61,587 nt of DNA, taken from assembly GCA_934502885.1 (NCBI GenBank), contig CAKSUT010000014.1:1-61587 (forward strand), read 5' to 3'. This stretch comes from an uncultured Eubacteriales bacterium (lineage in GTDB: Bacteria > Bacillota > Clostridia > Oscillospirales > CAG-382). Position numbers and translations under genes: made by a program. Shown in pieces: positions 51,652 through 59,286 of this stretch. Below the pieces are notes generated by a model. That model saw only the letters and a list, made by a program, of their open reading frames with translations, did no database searches and was not told the origin of the DNA. Every line of letters begins with the position of its first letter. The first letter of the stretch is position 1.

Positions 51652-52602
51652 ATGGAAATAATGACTGCAAAAGAAGCGGCGGAAAAATGGGGGATTTCTC
51701 AGAGAAGAGTTGCCGTTTTTTGCTCCGAGAACAGAATACCGGGTGCTCAAATGGTCGGGAATATGTGGCTTATTCCGAAAGGAACCGAAAAACCGGTTGA
51801 TGCAAGATGCTCCGGCGTTGATAAAGACAGCACAAAGAGTGTAAAACCTTTTTTGAAATGGGCAGGCGGAAAAGGACAGCTGTTGAAGGAAATTGAGAAA
51901 TACTATCCGTTCGGCGACGGCAAGATTACAAGGTATGCCGAACCGTTTGTCGGCGGAGGTGCGGTGCTTTTCGACATTCTCGGCAAGTACGAGCTTGAAG
52001 CGGTATATATAAGCGATATAAATGCGGAGCTTATAAACGCCTACACAACAGTTCGTGATCACGTTGACGAATTGACGGAAATGTTGTCTAAATATCAGAG
52101 CGAATATGTGCCTTTGGAAACTGAAATGCGGAAAAAGTACTATGCTCAAAAAAGGGAAGTTTTCAATTCTTTGAAGACTGCCGGAAACGACAAGGACGGT
52201 ATCGAAAAAGCGGCGCTTATGATTTTTTTGAACAAGACTTGTTTTAACGGCTTATACAGAGTCAACAGAAAGGGTTTGTTCAACGTACCCATGGGAGCGT
52301 ATAAAAATCCTCTTATCTGTGACGAAAAGAATCTCTACGGCGTTTCCGAAAAGCTCCGTAACGTGAAAATAGTATGCGGCGATTATAAATTATCCGCCGA
52401 TTTTATCGATGAACACACCTTTGCGTATTTCGACCCTCCGTACAGACCGCTTACCGATACGGCAAGTTTTACGGCATATACGGAAAATTCATTCGACGAT
52501 GATAAACAAATCGAACTCGCGAGGTTTGTTGACAAGATGAGCGAAAAAACGGCGAAGGTGATTGTTAGGATAAGAAACATGGAACTGAGGTGTAAACTAT
52601 GA
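51652..52602 (+). CDS. HTH-Dam adenine methylase, C-terminally truncated
   Basis: A DpnM/Dam-type DNA adenine (GATC) methyltransferase fused to an N-terminal helix-turn-helix (about residues 1-50: MTAKEAAEKWGISQRRVAVF). Methylase motifs are motif X FLKWAGGKGQ (67-76), motif I AEPFVGGG (96-103) and catalytic DPPY (261-264), followed by RPLTDTASFTAYTENSF as in DpnM. The family then continues with a strand and SNSDPKN and about 50 more residues ending ELLITNY-like. Here those are gone. After about residue 303 the frame reads VIVRIRNMELRCKL and stops in the ATGA overlap with the DpnI gene. No other frame restores them, so it is a truncation. I expect little or no methylase activity. Confidence 0.88.
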   Translation: MEIMTAKEAAEKWGISQRRVAVFCSENRIPGAQMVGNMWLIPKGTEKPVDARCSGVDKDSTKSVKPFLKWAGGKGQLLKEIEKYYPFGDGKITRYAEPFVGGGAVLFDILGKYELEAVYISDINAELINAYTTVRDHVDELTEMLSKYQSEYVPLETEMRKKYYAQKREVFNSLKTAGNDKDGIEKAALMIFLNKTCFNGLYRVNRKGLFNVPMGAYKNPLICDEKNLYGVSEKLRNVKIVCGDYKLSADFIDEHTFAYFDPPYRPLTDTASFTAYTENSFDDDKQIELARFVDKMSEKTAKVIVRIRNMELRCKL

Positions 52603-53369
52603 ACATATCGCTTGATGAGAGTAAAGCTATTTTGTATCACTCCGGAACTCAAACCGCAAGAGTATTAACCGAAGATTGGGTTGCCCGAAATATGTATTGT
52701 CCGCACTGCGGATATATGCACGTTGACCATTTTCCGAATAACAAACCGGTTGCGGATTTCTTTTGTCCGTCTTGCCGCAATGAATATGAATTGAAGAGTA
52801 AAAACGGAAAACTCGGAATCAAAATTAACGACGGTGCATATGAGACAATGATTGAAAGGATAACAAGTAACAACAACCCAGACTTTTTCTTTATGAGTTA
52901 TTCAAAAGCAGAGCTGAGAGTCAATGATTTTATTTTCATTCCCAAACACTTTTTTGTTCCGGATATTATAGAAAAACGCAAACCCTTAAGCCAAAATGCG
53001 AAACGAGCCGGTTGGGTTGGATGCAATATTTTAATAGACAAAATCCCGGAACAAGGGAGGATTGATATAGTATCAAACGGAAAGGCACTGAACATTAACG
53101 CCGTTGTCGATAAAGTGAATAAAAGCAATCAACTCGTGACAAATGATTTGAATAGCCGCGGGTGGATCATGGATGTTTTAAATTGTATCAATAAGATATC
53201 TTCAGAGTCATTCACGTTGGAGGAGATGTATCGATTTGAAAATGTTTTACAAATCAAACACCCACAAAACAACAATATCAAGCCTAAAATAAGACAGCAG
53301 CTTCAATTTTTGAGAGATAAAGGGTTTATAGAATTCTTAGGAAACGGTAAATACATTAAGATAGTGTGA
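52599..53369 (+). CDS. DpnI-type methyl-dependent restriction endonuclease
   Basis: A 256-residue homologue of DpnI, which cuts GATC only when the adenine is methylated. The PD-(D/E)XK residues are at Asp53, Glu64 and Lys66 in PVADFFCPSC and YELKSK, at the same positions as in DpnI. The zinc-ribbon cysteines (34, 37, 56, 59) are present, and the block NAKRAGWVGCNILID is preserved. The C-terminal winged helix (LEEMYRFENVL, then IRQQLQFLRDKGFIEFLGNG) that reads the methylated site is complete. The start overlaps the truncated Dam gene by four bases, with GAGGTG upstream. The DNA is AT-rich. It probably defends against DNA from Dam+ phages or cells. It lies where an active Dam would be lethal. 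Confidence 0.95.
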   Translation: MNISLDESKAILYHSGTQTARVLTEDWVARNMYCPHCGYMHVDHFPNNKPVADFFCPSCRNEYELKSKNGKLGIKINDGAYETMIERITSNNNPDFFFMSYSKAELRVNDFIFIPKHFFVPDIIEKRKPLSQNAKRAGWVGCNILIDKIPEQGRIDIVSNGKALNINAVVDKVNKSNQLVTNDLNSRGWIMDVLNCINKISSESFTLEEMYRFENVLQIKHPQNNNIKPKIRQQLQFLRDKGFIEFLGNGKYIKIV

Positions 53370-53722
53370 GGTATTGCGATGAGAAAATATGTAATTGCCA
53401 TGACGGTATTGACGGAGATTTGTCACAACTGAAAGTGAAGGATTTTCTCGAAGAAATGAAAAAGGTTGCGGCAGAGAGTTACCGTGTACTCAAAAAGGAC
53501 AAGTTCTGCGCCGTTCTTGTGGGCGACACAAGACAAAAGGGCTGTATGATACCTATGTCTTTTGATGTAATGCGTATTTTTGAAGATGCAGGGTTCAAAC
53601 TAAAGGAGCTTATTATAAAAGAACAACATAATTGTAAAGCAACGGGATATTGGAAAACCAACAGTGTAAAATATAATTTTTTACTTATCGCCCACGAATA
53701 TTTGTTTATCTTCAGAAAATGA
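53366..53722 (+). pseudogene. Adenine/cytosine-N4 methyltransferase, C-terminal fragment
   Basis: The 118-codon frame holds DLSQLKVKDFLEEMKKVAAE, YRVLKKDKFCAVLVGDTR and NFLLIAHEYLFIFRK. This is the C-terminal half of a DNA methylase (N6A/N4C type, ending HEYxLIFRK). The half with the S/DPPY catalytic motif and the SAM-binding FxGxG is missing. The frame starts at a GTG that overlaps the DpnI stop. It is most likely the stump of a second methylase left after insertion of the DpnI gene. Confidence 0.75.
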
Positions 53723-53753
53723 GCTTTCCGAAAATTTTTCGTTCGGAATCCCG

Positions 53754-53782
53754 TTGACAATCGCCGCGCGGTACTGTATAAT
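53754..53782 (+). promoter_or_regulatory. Promoter of the GH28-fold gene
   Basis: TTGACA (53754-53759) and TATAAT (53777-53782) are both consensus with a 17-bp spacer. Confidence 0.92.
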
Positions 53783-53824
53783 GTCGTAGGAACACTGAAA
53801 TAAGCGTGCGAAAGGAACGATAGC

Positions 53825-55099
53825 ATGAACGTAAGCATACTCGATTTCGGCGCTGTCGGAGACGGAAAAACGCTCTGCTCCGATAGCATAAACAAGGCGA
53901 TAGAACATTGCTCAAAGACCGGCGGCAGAGTCACCGTCCCGGCGGGGACATACCTCACCGGCACCGTTTGGCTTAAGAGCGGCGTTGAGCTTCATCTCGA
54001 GCAGGGGGCTGTAATTCTCGGAAGTTCCGACTTTGCAGACTACTGTGAGGACGACGCTTATCCGCAGAATTTCGGCGTTGCCGACGAAGAATGGACAGGC
54101 GGTCATCTTCTTGTTGCCGTCGGCTGTCACGATGTTGCGATAACCGGGCTCGGCACGATAGACGGAAACTCCGAAAGCTTTTTCGGCAAGGCGTCGGTGA
54201 AGCATGAGCCGTGGACGGCATACGGCTGGAGAGAGGGCTTCAGACGTACGAAAAGACCCGGTCAGATGATAAACTTCGTCGAGTGCGAGAGAGTACGCAT
54301 CGAGAACGTAACTCTGCAAAATTCGCCGTCGTGGTGTCTTTTCCTTTACGGAAGCGAAACGGTCAGCATTCACGGCGTGCGCGTTTTCAACCTGCCTTAC
54401 AACGCCAACACCGACGGTATCGACATCGACTCCTGCCGTTATGTAACGGTGTCCGACTGCATAATCGATACCGGCGACGACGCAATTGCCGTGCGCAACG
54501 GCGCAAAGAGACTCACCGACAAAGAGCGTGTCTGCGAGTACATAAACGTTTCAAACTGCGTGCTTTCGGCGTGCGCCTGCATGGTGAGAGTCGGCGTGGG
54601 AAGCGGACTTATACGCCGCGTGCGCTTTTCAAACATAACCTCGAAAAGGTCGGGCGTGCTGATAAGCTTCTGCACGGAATACGGCGGAAAGCCGCTCACG
54701 CCTCTCGACGACATAAACTTCGACGGAATATCGGCTGACGACGCCGGCGCTGTCGTGAGAATGAACGGCGACTACGGTGTTTCGGCAAAGCATCTCACGG
54801 TGCAGAATGTCAGAGCGCACTCGCGCAGAGGAATAAGCATTACAAACGCCGTTCCCGGTGCGTTCGCCGACGTGACCCTCAGAAACATCGATATTTTCCT
54901 CATTGACAAGCCCTCTGAGATCACCGACGAGATACGCAAAATGCGCGGTGACACGATAATCGAGGCGTGGAACGTGTCGGATCTCACTCTTGACGGTGTG
55001 CGCCTTTTTGCGGACGATGAGCTTCGTGCGAAGTGGAAGAACATCTCCTCTTTCACGAATTGTCCGAACCTCGAGGTCAGAAACTGTAAGTTTGAGTGA
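53825..55099 (+). CDS. GH28-family (polygalacturonase-like) beta-helix enzyme
   Basis: A 424-residue right-handed beta-helix protein of the polygalacturonase type, without a signal peptide, so cytosolic. It starts ILDFGAVGDGKTLCSDSINK, typical of the fold. The catalytic Asp residues are in NTDGIDIDSC and DTGDDAIAV. The usual GHG histidine motif is not found. At the expected place the sequence reads ACMVRVGVGSGLIRRVRFSN, which suggests a different substrate or a non-classical active site. GAAAGGAACG lies before the ATG. It is monocistronic and ends at a shared-type AAGGCACTC hairpin. It may process imported pectic oligosaccharides. Confidence 0.88.
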   Translation: MNVSILDFGAVGDGKTLCSDSINKAIEHCSKTGGRVTVPAGTYLTGTVWLKSGVELHLEQGAVILGSSDFADYCEDDAYPQNFGVADEEWTGGHLLVAVGCHDVAITGLGTIDGNSESFFGKASVKHEPWTAYGWREGFRRTKRPGQMINFVECERVRIENVTLQNSPSWCLFLYGSETVSIHGVRVFNLPYNANTDGIDIDSCRYVTVSDCIIDTGDDAIAVRNGAKRLTDKERVCEYINVSNCVLSACACMVRVGVGSGLIRRVRFSNITSKRSGVLISFCTEYGGKPLTPLDDINFDGISADDAGAVVRMNGDYGVSAKHLTVQNVRAHSRRGISITNAVPGAFADVTLRNIDIFLIDKPSEITDEIRKMRGDTIIEAWNVSDLTLDGVRLFADDELRAKWKNISSFTNCPNLEVRNCKFE

Positions 55100-55121
55100 G
55101 AAAAGCAATAGCATAATACAT

Positions 55122-55149
55122 AAGGCACTCTCCGAAATGGGAGTGCCTT
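55122..55149. terminator. AAGGCACTC-family hairpin terminator, copy 3
   Basis: AAGGCACTC / GAGTGCCTT around TCCGAAATGG; serves the GH28-fold gene. Confidence 0.85.
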
Positions 55150-55374
55150 ATCGTTTTGCCCAAAAGAGAGGCTTTGTTTTTGTGCAAAAGGGAGAAATTA
55201 AACTTTTTTCAAAAAACCGCTGACAAAACCGCTCCGAAAACGGTTATATAGAGTGAGGACGGATTTTTCCTCAAAATCCGATTTGTTTCGTAAAACGTAG
55301 AGATTTTTTGACTTTTTCGGAACATTTTGTGATTAATCAAGTCTAAACAGACGGAAGTGTTGCGGGGTGATGAC
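55122..55374 (+). repeat. ~255-bp terminator-promoter repeat, right copy
   Basis: Matches the inverted copy at 44816-45072: hairpin, GTGCAAAAGGGAGAAATTAA, CTGACA...TATATA promoter-like pair, CAAAATCCGATTTGTTTCGT, and a leader ending GGGGTGATGAC. Here it stands before the unknown 380-residue gene; on the left it stands before an SLH gene. Confidence 0.85.
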
Positions 55375-55446
55375 AGTGGTTTGTTGAAACGTAAATCATT
55401 ATGGGACGTGAATTGACAACGACGATTTAAGCGAAAGGAGATAATT

Positions 55447-56589
55447 ATGTCAATTGTATTCAAAGAAGCCAACACTTCCAATATCGTAATCCATTCCGAT
55501 TCCGACCATACCATTGCTGATGACGGAAGCACATTAAAATCACTATCGTTCACAAGAAACACAAACGAACGCTTGCTATACATAAACTATCCCGAAAGCA
55601 TTATGCCCTTCACCAATTGTTACGCAAACAATACAACCGGAAATAATAAAATGCTGTTTCAGACAACAATCAATGCAAATGAAACGGTTCAACTGTTTTT
55701 CTCGCACCATAATCGTTCCGGCTCTGCTATCAACTATTCGATTCTGATATGGAATCCGGCGAGTGCAGGACAAATTGCTACGGTTACGGCAACCAACTAC
55801 GGTTATGACAAAGGCTACGGAAAAGCCGAATTTCTTCCTTGGTCGAGCTTTTACGCCGGAAACGGAAAATCGGTCAGTGTTGACGGACAAAAGTCAGGGT
55901 ATCTTTTCGACAAACTCGGAATTGAACCTGACGAACAGCCCTTTAGCGGAATTATGAGACTGACAACAAACAGAGCCGTTGTCCTTACTGTGTATATATG
56001 GAAAGATTCCGATCATTCTGTTATGGACGGAACGGAAACTCAGTATCCGTATGACAAGAACGAAGCCCCATATCCGAAAGATAAATCTCCTGCCGAGAAA
56101 TACACGGGCATCGGAAGCGGATACTATCTTATCTCCAATAACACAATAACAGCCGCAGAGGCAAGCGGAAACGGCGTATATTACAAACTTGCAGACGTAA
56201 ACTCGACAAACACCAATGAAATGATTCCGATTGCTCTTTCCGGTGCAAATTATACGGCGCAAAAAGGGCAAGGCAAACCGCTCGGCAATTTGGGAAACTG
56301 GGGCGCACAGTATCAAATAATAACAACTCTCGACAACTCGGCGAGTTCTGTACAAAAGACTTTTAAAGCTTATATCGGACGTTGCATGAGAGAAAGCAAG
56401 TACTTTATAAGATATGGTTCGGAGGAACACTATTGCAGTATGGGCGACCCGAACAGCGATTTCCCAACGGCATATAAGTGGAATTTCTTTGATGTCACCG
56501 TACCGGCAAGATCGAAGGAAACATTTTCTTTCCTTTTTTCTCACCCCACTTGCAGTTGTGCCCCTATATTTATCCAATGGAAAATCTGA
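55447..56589 (+). CDS. Unknown 380-residue protein
   Basis: I do not recognise this protein. It has no signal peptide or membrane helix, and it is rich in Asn, Ser, Thr, Tyr and Gly in the style of beta-sandwich surface or binding proteins. Segments such as MLFQTTINANETVQLFFSHH and FSGIMRLTTNRAVVLTVYIW alternate hydrophobic residues as in beta-strands. The C-terminus has a Cys pair (THPTCSCAP-like HPTCSCAP). GAAAGGAGATAA lies before the ATG. It shares a leader and promoter repeat with an SLH gene and is followed 26 bp later by SLH paralogues, so a surface role together with them is possible. The lack of a signal peptide is puzzling. Confidence 0.65.
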   Translation: MSIVFKEANTSNIVIHSDSDHTIADDGSTLKSLSFTRNTNERLLYINYPESIMPFTNCYANNTTGNNKMLFQTTINANETVQLFFSHHNRSGSAINYSILIWNPASAGQIATVTATNYGYDKGYGKAEFLPWSSFYAGNGKSVSVDGQKSGYLFDKLGIEPDEQPFSGIMRLTTNRAVVLTVYIWKDSDHSVMDGTETQYPYDKNEAPYPKDKSPAEKYTGIGSGYYLISNNTITAAEASGNGVYYKLADVNSTNTNEMIPIALSGANYTAQKGQGKPLGNLGNWGAQYQIITTLDNSASSVQKTFKAYIGRCMRESKYFIRYGSEEHYCSMGDPNSDFPTAYKWNFFDVTVPARSKETFSFLFSHPTCSCAPIFIQWKI

Positions 56590-56615
56590 ATTCACATTAA
56601 GAAAGGTCTGATACC

Positions 56616-57287
56616 ATGACAAAAGCGTTTAGAATTATCACCGCACTTTTACTGTCGCTTCTTATGCTCACAGCGGCGGCACCCGTGTCATTTGCTCTCG
56701 ACGACAACGAAATATCCGACTGGGCAAAGGAAGAAGTCGAGAAAGCGAAAGACTTCGGACTCATTCCCGATGAGCTTCTCTGCGATTACCGCAAGGGAAT
56801 AACACGTGAAGAGTTCGCCGTAGTAATGGTGAGACTGTTTAACAAAGGAGACCCGCATTTCCCGGCAACCGACTTTGAAGAGCCGAAAGATATCGCAGAA
56901 ATAAAAAACGCAGAGTATACGGACGCCGTGAGAACCGCTCTGAAATACAAATTGATGACGCTTGACGAAAACGGAAATTTCAATCCCGGAAAGGTCATGA
57001 CACGAGACGAGGGGGCGGATTACCTCGGAGGGTTGTATGGGGGATGGAGAACCGGCTGGAAACTCAGTCAAACCGCTAATTTTTTGGAGGAGTATGTTGA
57101 CGATTTGGACGAAAGCATAGGCGCACGCCCGGGTGCATGGCGAGTAGTGTACTATTTCAGAATTATGAGGGGAGTAAGCGAAAGAAGACTTGCTCCGCAG
57201 AGCATTTTTACTCGTGAACAGTACTTTGTGGCAATTTCGAGATTCATAAACAACGAATTATCCGGGCTTGGATATCCGCCCCAATAA
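56616..57287 (+). CDS. SLH-motif protein (short paralogue A)
   Basis: A 223-residue exported protein with signal peptide MTKAFRIITALLLSLLMLTA. One clear SLH motif follows (EISDWAKEEVEKAKDFGLIP with GITREEFAVV). The second motif is EYTDAVRTALKYKLMTLDEN with KVMTRDEGADYLG. The C-terminus ends with RLAPQSIFTREQYFVAISRF, a third partial motif. Blocks 56601-56825 and 56877-57017 are almost identical to 58497-58721 and 58782-58922 in paralogue B, while the sequence between and after them differs. It is probably a wall-anchored protein with a variable surface part. Confidence 0.85.
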   Translation: MTKAFRIITALLLSLLMLTAAAPVSFALDDNEISDWAKEEVEKAKDFGLIPDELLCDYRKGITREEFAVVMVRLFNKGDPHFPATDFEEPKDIAEIKNAEYTDAVRTALKYKLMTLDENGNFNPGKVMTRDEGADYLGGLYGGWRTGWKLSQTANFLEEYVDDLDESIGARPGAWRVVYYFRIMRGVSERRLAPQSIFTREQYFVAISRFINNELSGLGYPPQ

Positions 57288-57320
57288 TGACACTTTAATG
57301 TAAAATCGTCTCAATTCTTG

Positions 57321-57347
57321 GGGGTCAGCCCTCAAAAGCTGACCCCT
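57321..57347. other. 9-bp GC-rich hairpin between SLH genes
   Basis: GGGGTCAGC pairs with GCTGACCCC around CCTCAAAA. No T-run follows, so it may act as an RNA-stability or translation-control hairpin for the next SLH gene, whose ribosome site (GGAGGG) starts 18 bases on. Confidence 0.5.
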
Positions 57348-57374
57348 GCCTATGGTTTATTTTGGAGGGATATC

Positions 57375-58451
57375 ATGAAAAGAATATTTTTGCGCATTGC
57401 ATCTGCGCTGTTAACCGGCGTTTTCGCAATTTCGTCTTTTGCCGCATATGCCGCCGACGGTGTGTCCGACTGGGCAAAGGAGGAGGTTGAAGAAGCTATA
57501 AATCTCGGAATCGTTCCCGAAAAATACAGGAGCGACTACGGAAACAATATCACAAGGGAAGAGTTTGCCATAACTTCGCTTATGTATGTTGCGTATCAGA
57601 ACAATATGGATATGGGCGATATGAGTGAATTGCCGGCTTCCTATTACAGCTCACCAAAATTGAAAGAAAAGGTAAAAACGAATAGAGACAGAGATTATTT
57701 CAGCGATGTGGATGGCGACTATGAAAGAGGTTACCCATACCAGAACCTCCTATATTTTGCCATGTGCCTCGGAATAGTAAACGGAAGAAGCCCCAAAGTC
57801 TTCGATCCGGACTCTCCGATTACACGCGAGGAAGCCGCCGTTATGCTCGACAGAGTTTGCGGTTTGTGGGAGGAAAACAACAATATTCCCGAAAAGGACA
57901 CAGGAGATATCAAGGACTTTGACGAGGTTTCGGAGTGGGCAAAGGAGTCCGTGAAGAGGATTTATTCGTTGGACGTAATGCAGGGAATGCCCGACGGCTC
58001 TTTTTCTCCCAAAGGGCTTTACACCCGTGAGCAATGCTACGCAACATTTATGCGGCTTTGCAAAAACGAAAACCTGATAAGCCGATATCACAATGACAAT
58101 ACCTGCTTTGCTTCTTTTGAGAATTTGCGCATAGCCTCCACGCTTGGCACTACGAATTACCGGAGTTTCTACAGCGGAGAAAACGAATTTTGTGCGATAG
58201 AGGTAGGTAATGCTTCGGCAATTCATAACGGCAACCAATACTTTTGGATCATCTACAAAAACGGCGGAAGAAAAAATATGGTGAAGCAGCTTGAAAATAT
58301 TCCTCTGCAATACTTTGATGAGAAGCTTTACGAATTCAGCAATGACGGGAAATCTCTGTACTGCACGTGGGTTGACAGGACAGGCGGCAAAGAGACAAGG
58401 CGAAACTATAAAATTGATTTGGAAAATGCAAAGGTGTATAGGATTGATTGA
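57375..58451 (+). CDS. Three-SLH-motif S-layer protein (long paralogue)
   Basis: A 358-residue exported protein. The signal peptide (MKRIFLRIASALLTGVFAIS) differs from those of its neighbours. Three SLH motifs follow: VSDWAKEEVEEAINLGIVPE with NITREEFAITS; YQNLLYFAMCLGIVNGRSPK with SPITREEAAVMLDRV; and VSEWAKESVKRIYSLDVMQG with GLYTREQCYATFMRL. The C-terminal domain (about 235-358) matches the one in the 43701-44750 protein (WIIYKNGGRKNMVKQLENI against WILYKNGGRKDLMGQF). The ATG at 57375 has GGAGGG upstream. These proteins probably form or decorate the S-layer. Confidence 0.88.
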   Translation: MKRIFLRIASALLTGVFAISSFAAYAADGVSDWAKEEVEEAINLGIVPEKYRSDYGNNITREEFAITSLMYVAYQNNMDMGDMSELPASYYSSPKLKEKVKTNRDRDYFSDVDGDYERGYPYQNLLYFAMCLGIVNGRSPKVFDPDSPITREEAAVMLDRVCGLWEENNNIPEKDTGDIKDFDEVSEWAKESVKRIYSLDVMQGMPDGSFSPKGLYTREQCYATFMRLCKNENLISRYHNDNTCFASFENLRIASTLGTTNYRSFYSGENEFCAIEVGNASAIHNGNQYFWIIYKNGGRKNMVKQLENIPLQYFDEKLYEFSNDGKSLYCTWVDRTGGKETRRNYKIDLENAKVYRID

Positions 58452-58511
58452 TGTTGACGAGCTTCATGCTGATTCGACTGAAAACACTAATGACAAGAAA
58501 GGTCTGATACC

Positions 58512-59186
58512 ATGACAAAAGCGTTTAAAATTATCACCGCACTTTTACTGTCGCTTCTTATGCTCACAGCGGCGGCACCCGTGTCATTTGCTCTCGACGA
58601 CAACGAAATATCCGACTGGGCAAAGGAGGAAGTCGAGAAAGCGAAAGACTTCGGACTCATTCCCGATGAGCTTCTCGGCGATTACCGCAAGGGAATAACA
58701 CGTGAAGAGTTCGCCGTAATAGCGGTGAATTTACTTAAAATGTCGAAGAACTACCCGGACGAGATGAACACAATCGACGTTGAAGAGCCGAAAGATATCG
58801 CAGAAATAAAAAACGCAGAGTATACGGACGCCGTGAGAACCGCTCTGAAGTACAAATTGATGACGCTTGACGAGAACGGAAATTTCAATCCCGGCAAGGT
58901 CATGACACGTGACGAGGGGGCGCGTTGCCTCGCAAGTCTTTTCTTTGTCTGCAGAAGACACGGATTTAAGGTCGGCGAATCGGGGATGCTTTTGAAATAT
59001 CGGGTTGAAGATTATCACGAATGCGCACGCGGAGGTGCATGGGAAGTTCTTTATTTTATACGTGTGTTGAAAGGTGTAAGCGAAAAACGACTCGCCCCAC
59101 AGAGCATTTTTACACGTGAGCAGTGCTTTGTGTCGGCTTTGCGTTTCAAGCGGGTAATTGACGGAGAAAACTACGGAGACGGCTAA
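58512..59186 (+). CDS. SLH-motif protein (short paralogue B)
   Basis: A 224-residue exported protein nearly identical to paralogue A in its signal peptide, first SLH motif and the DAVRTALKYKLMTLDENGNF block. It differs in the 20 residues between the blocks and in the region after the second motif (CLASLFFVCRRHGFKVGESG). The C-terminal SLH-like end RLAPQSIFTREQCFVSALRF is again shared. The ribosome-site region GAAAGGTCTGATACC is copied from paralogue A, so the duplication included the upstream region. Confidence 0.85.
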   Translation: MTKAFKIITALLLSLLMLTAAAPVSFALDDNEISDWAKEEVEKAKDFGLIPDELLGDYRKGITREEFAVIAVNLLKMSKNYPDEMNTIDVEEPKDIAEIKNAEYTDAVRTALKYKLMTLDENGNFNPGKVMTRDEGARCLASLFFVCRRHGFKVGESGMLLKYRVEDYHECARGGAWEVLYFIRVLKGVSEKRLAPQSIFTREQCFVSALRFKRVIDGENYGDG

Positions 59187-59222
59187 ACTATTGATATTTA
59201 AAGGTTGAAACGGCATAAAAGT

Positions 59223-59251
59223 AAGGCACTCTCAGAAAACGGGAGTGCCTT
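59223..59251. terminator. AAGGCACTC-family hairpin terminator, copy 4
   Basis: AAGGCACT / AGTGCCTT around CTCAGAAAACGGG; lies between convergent SLH paralogue B and the isomerase gene. Confidence 0.85.
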
Positions 59252-59286
59252 ATCGCTTATTACATAACGGATTTTGCAAAATCGGG

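Noticed and set aside
51652..53722. A normal, functional DpnII-type restriction-modification system
   Set aside because: The endonuclease is of the DpnI type with the catalytic residues at DpnI positions, and both methylase frames are incomplete.
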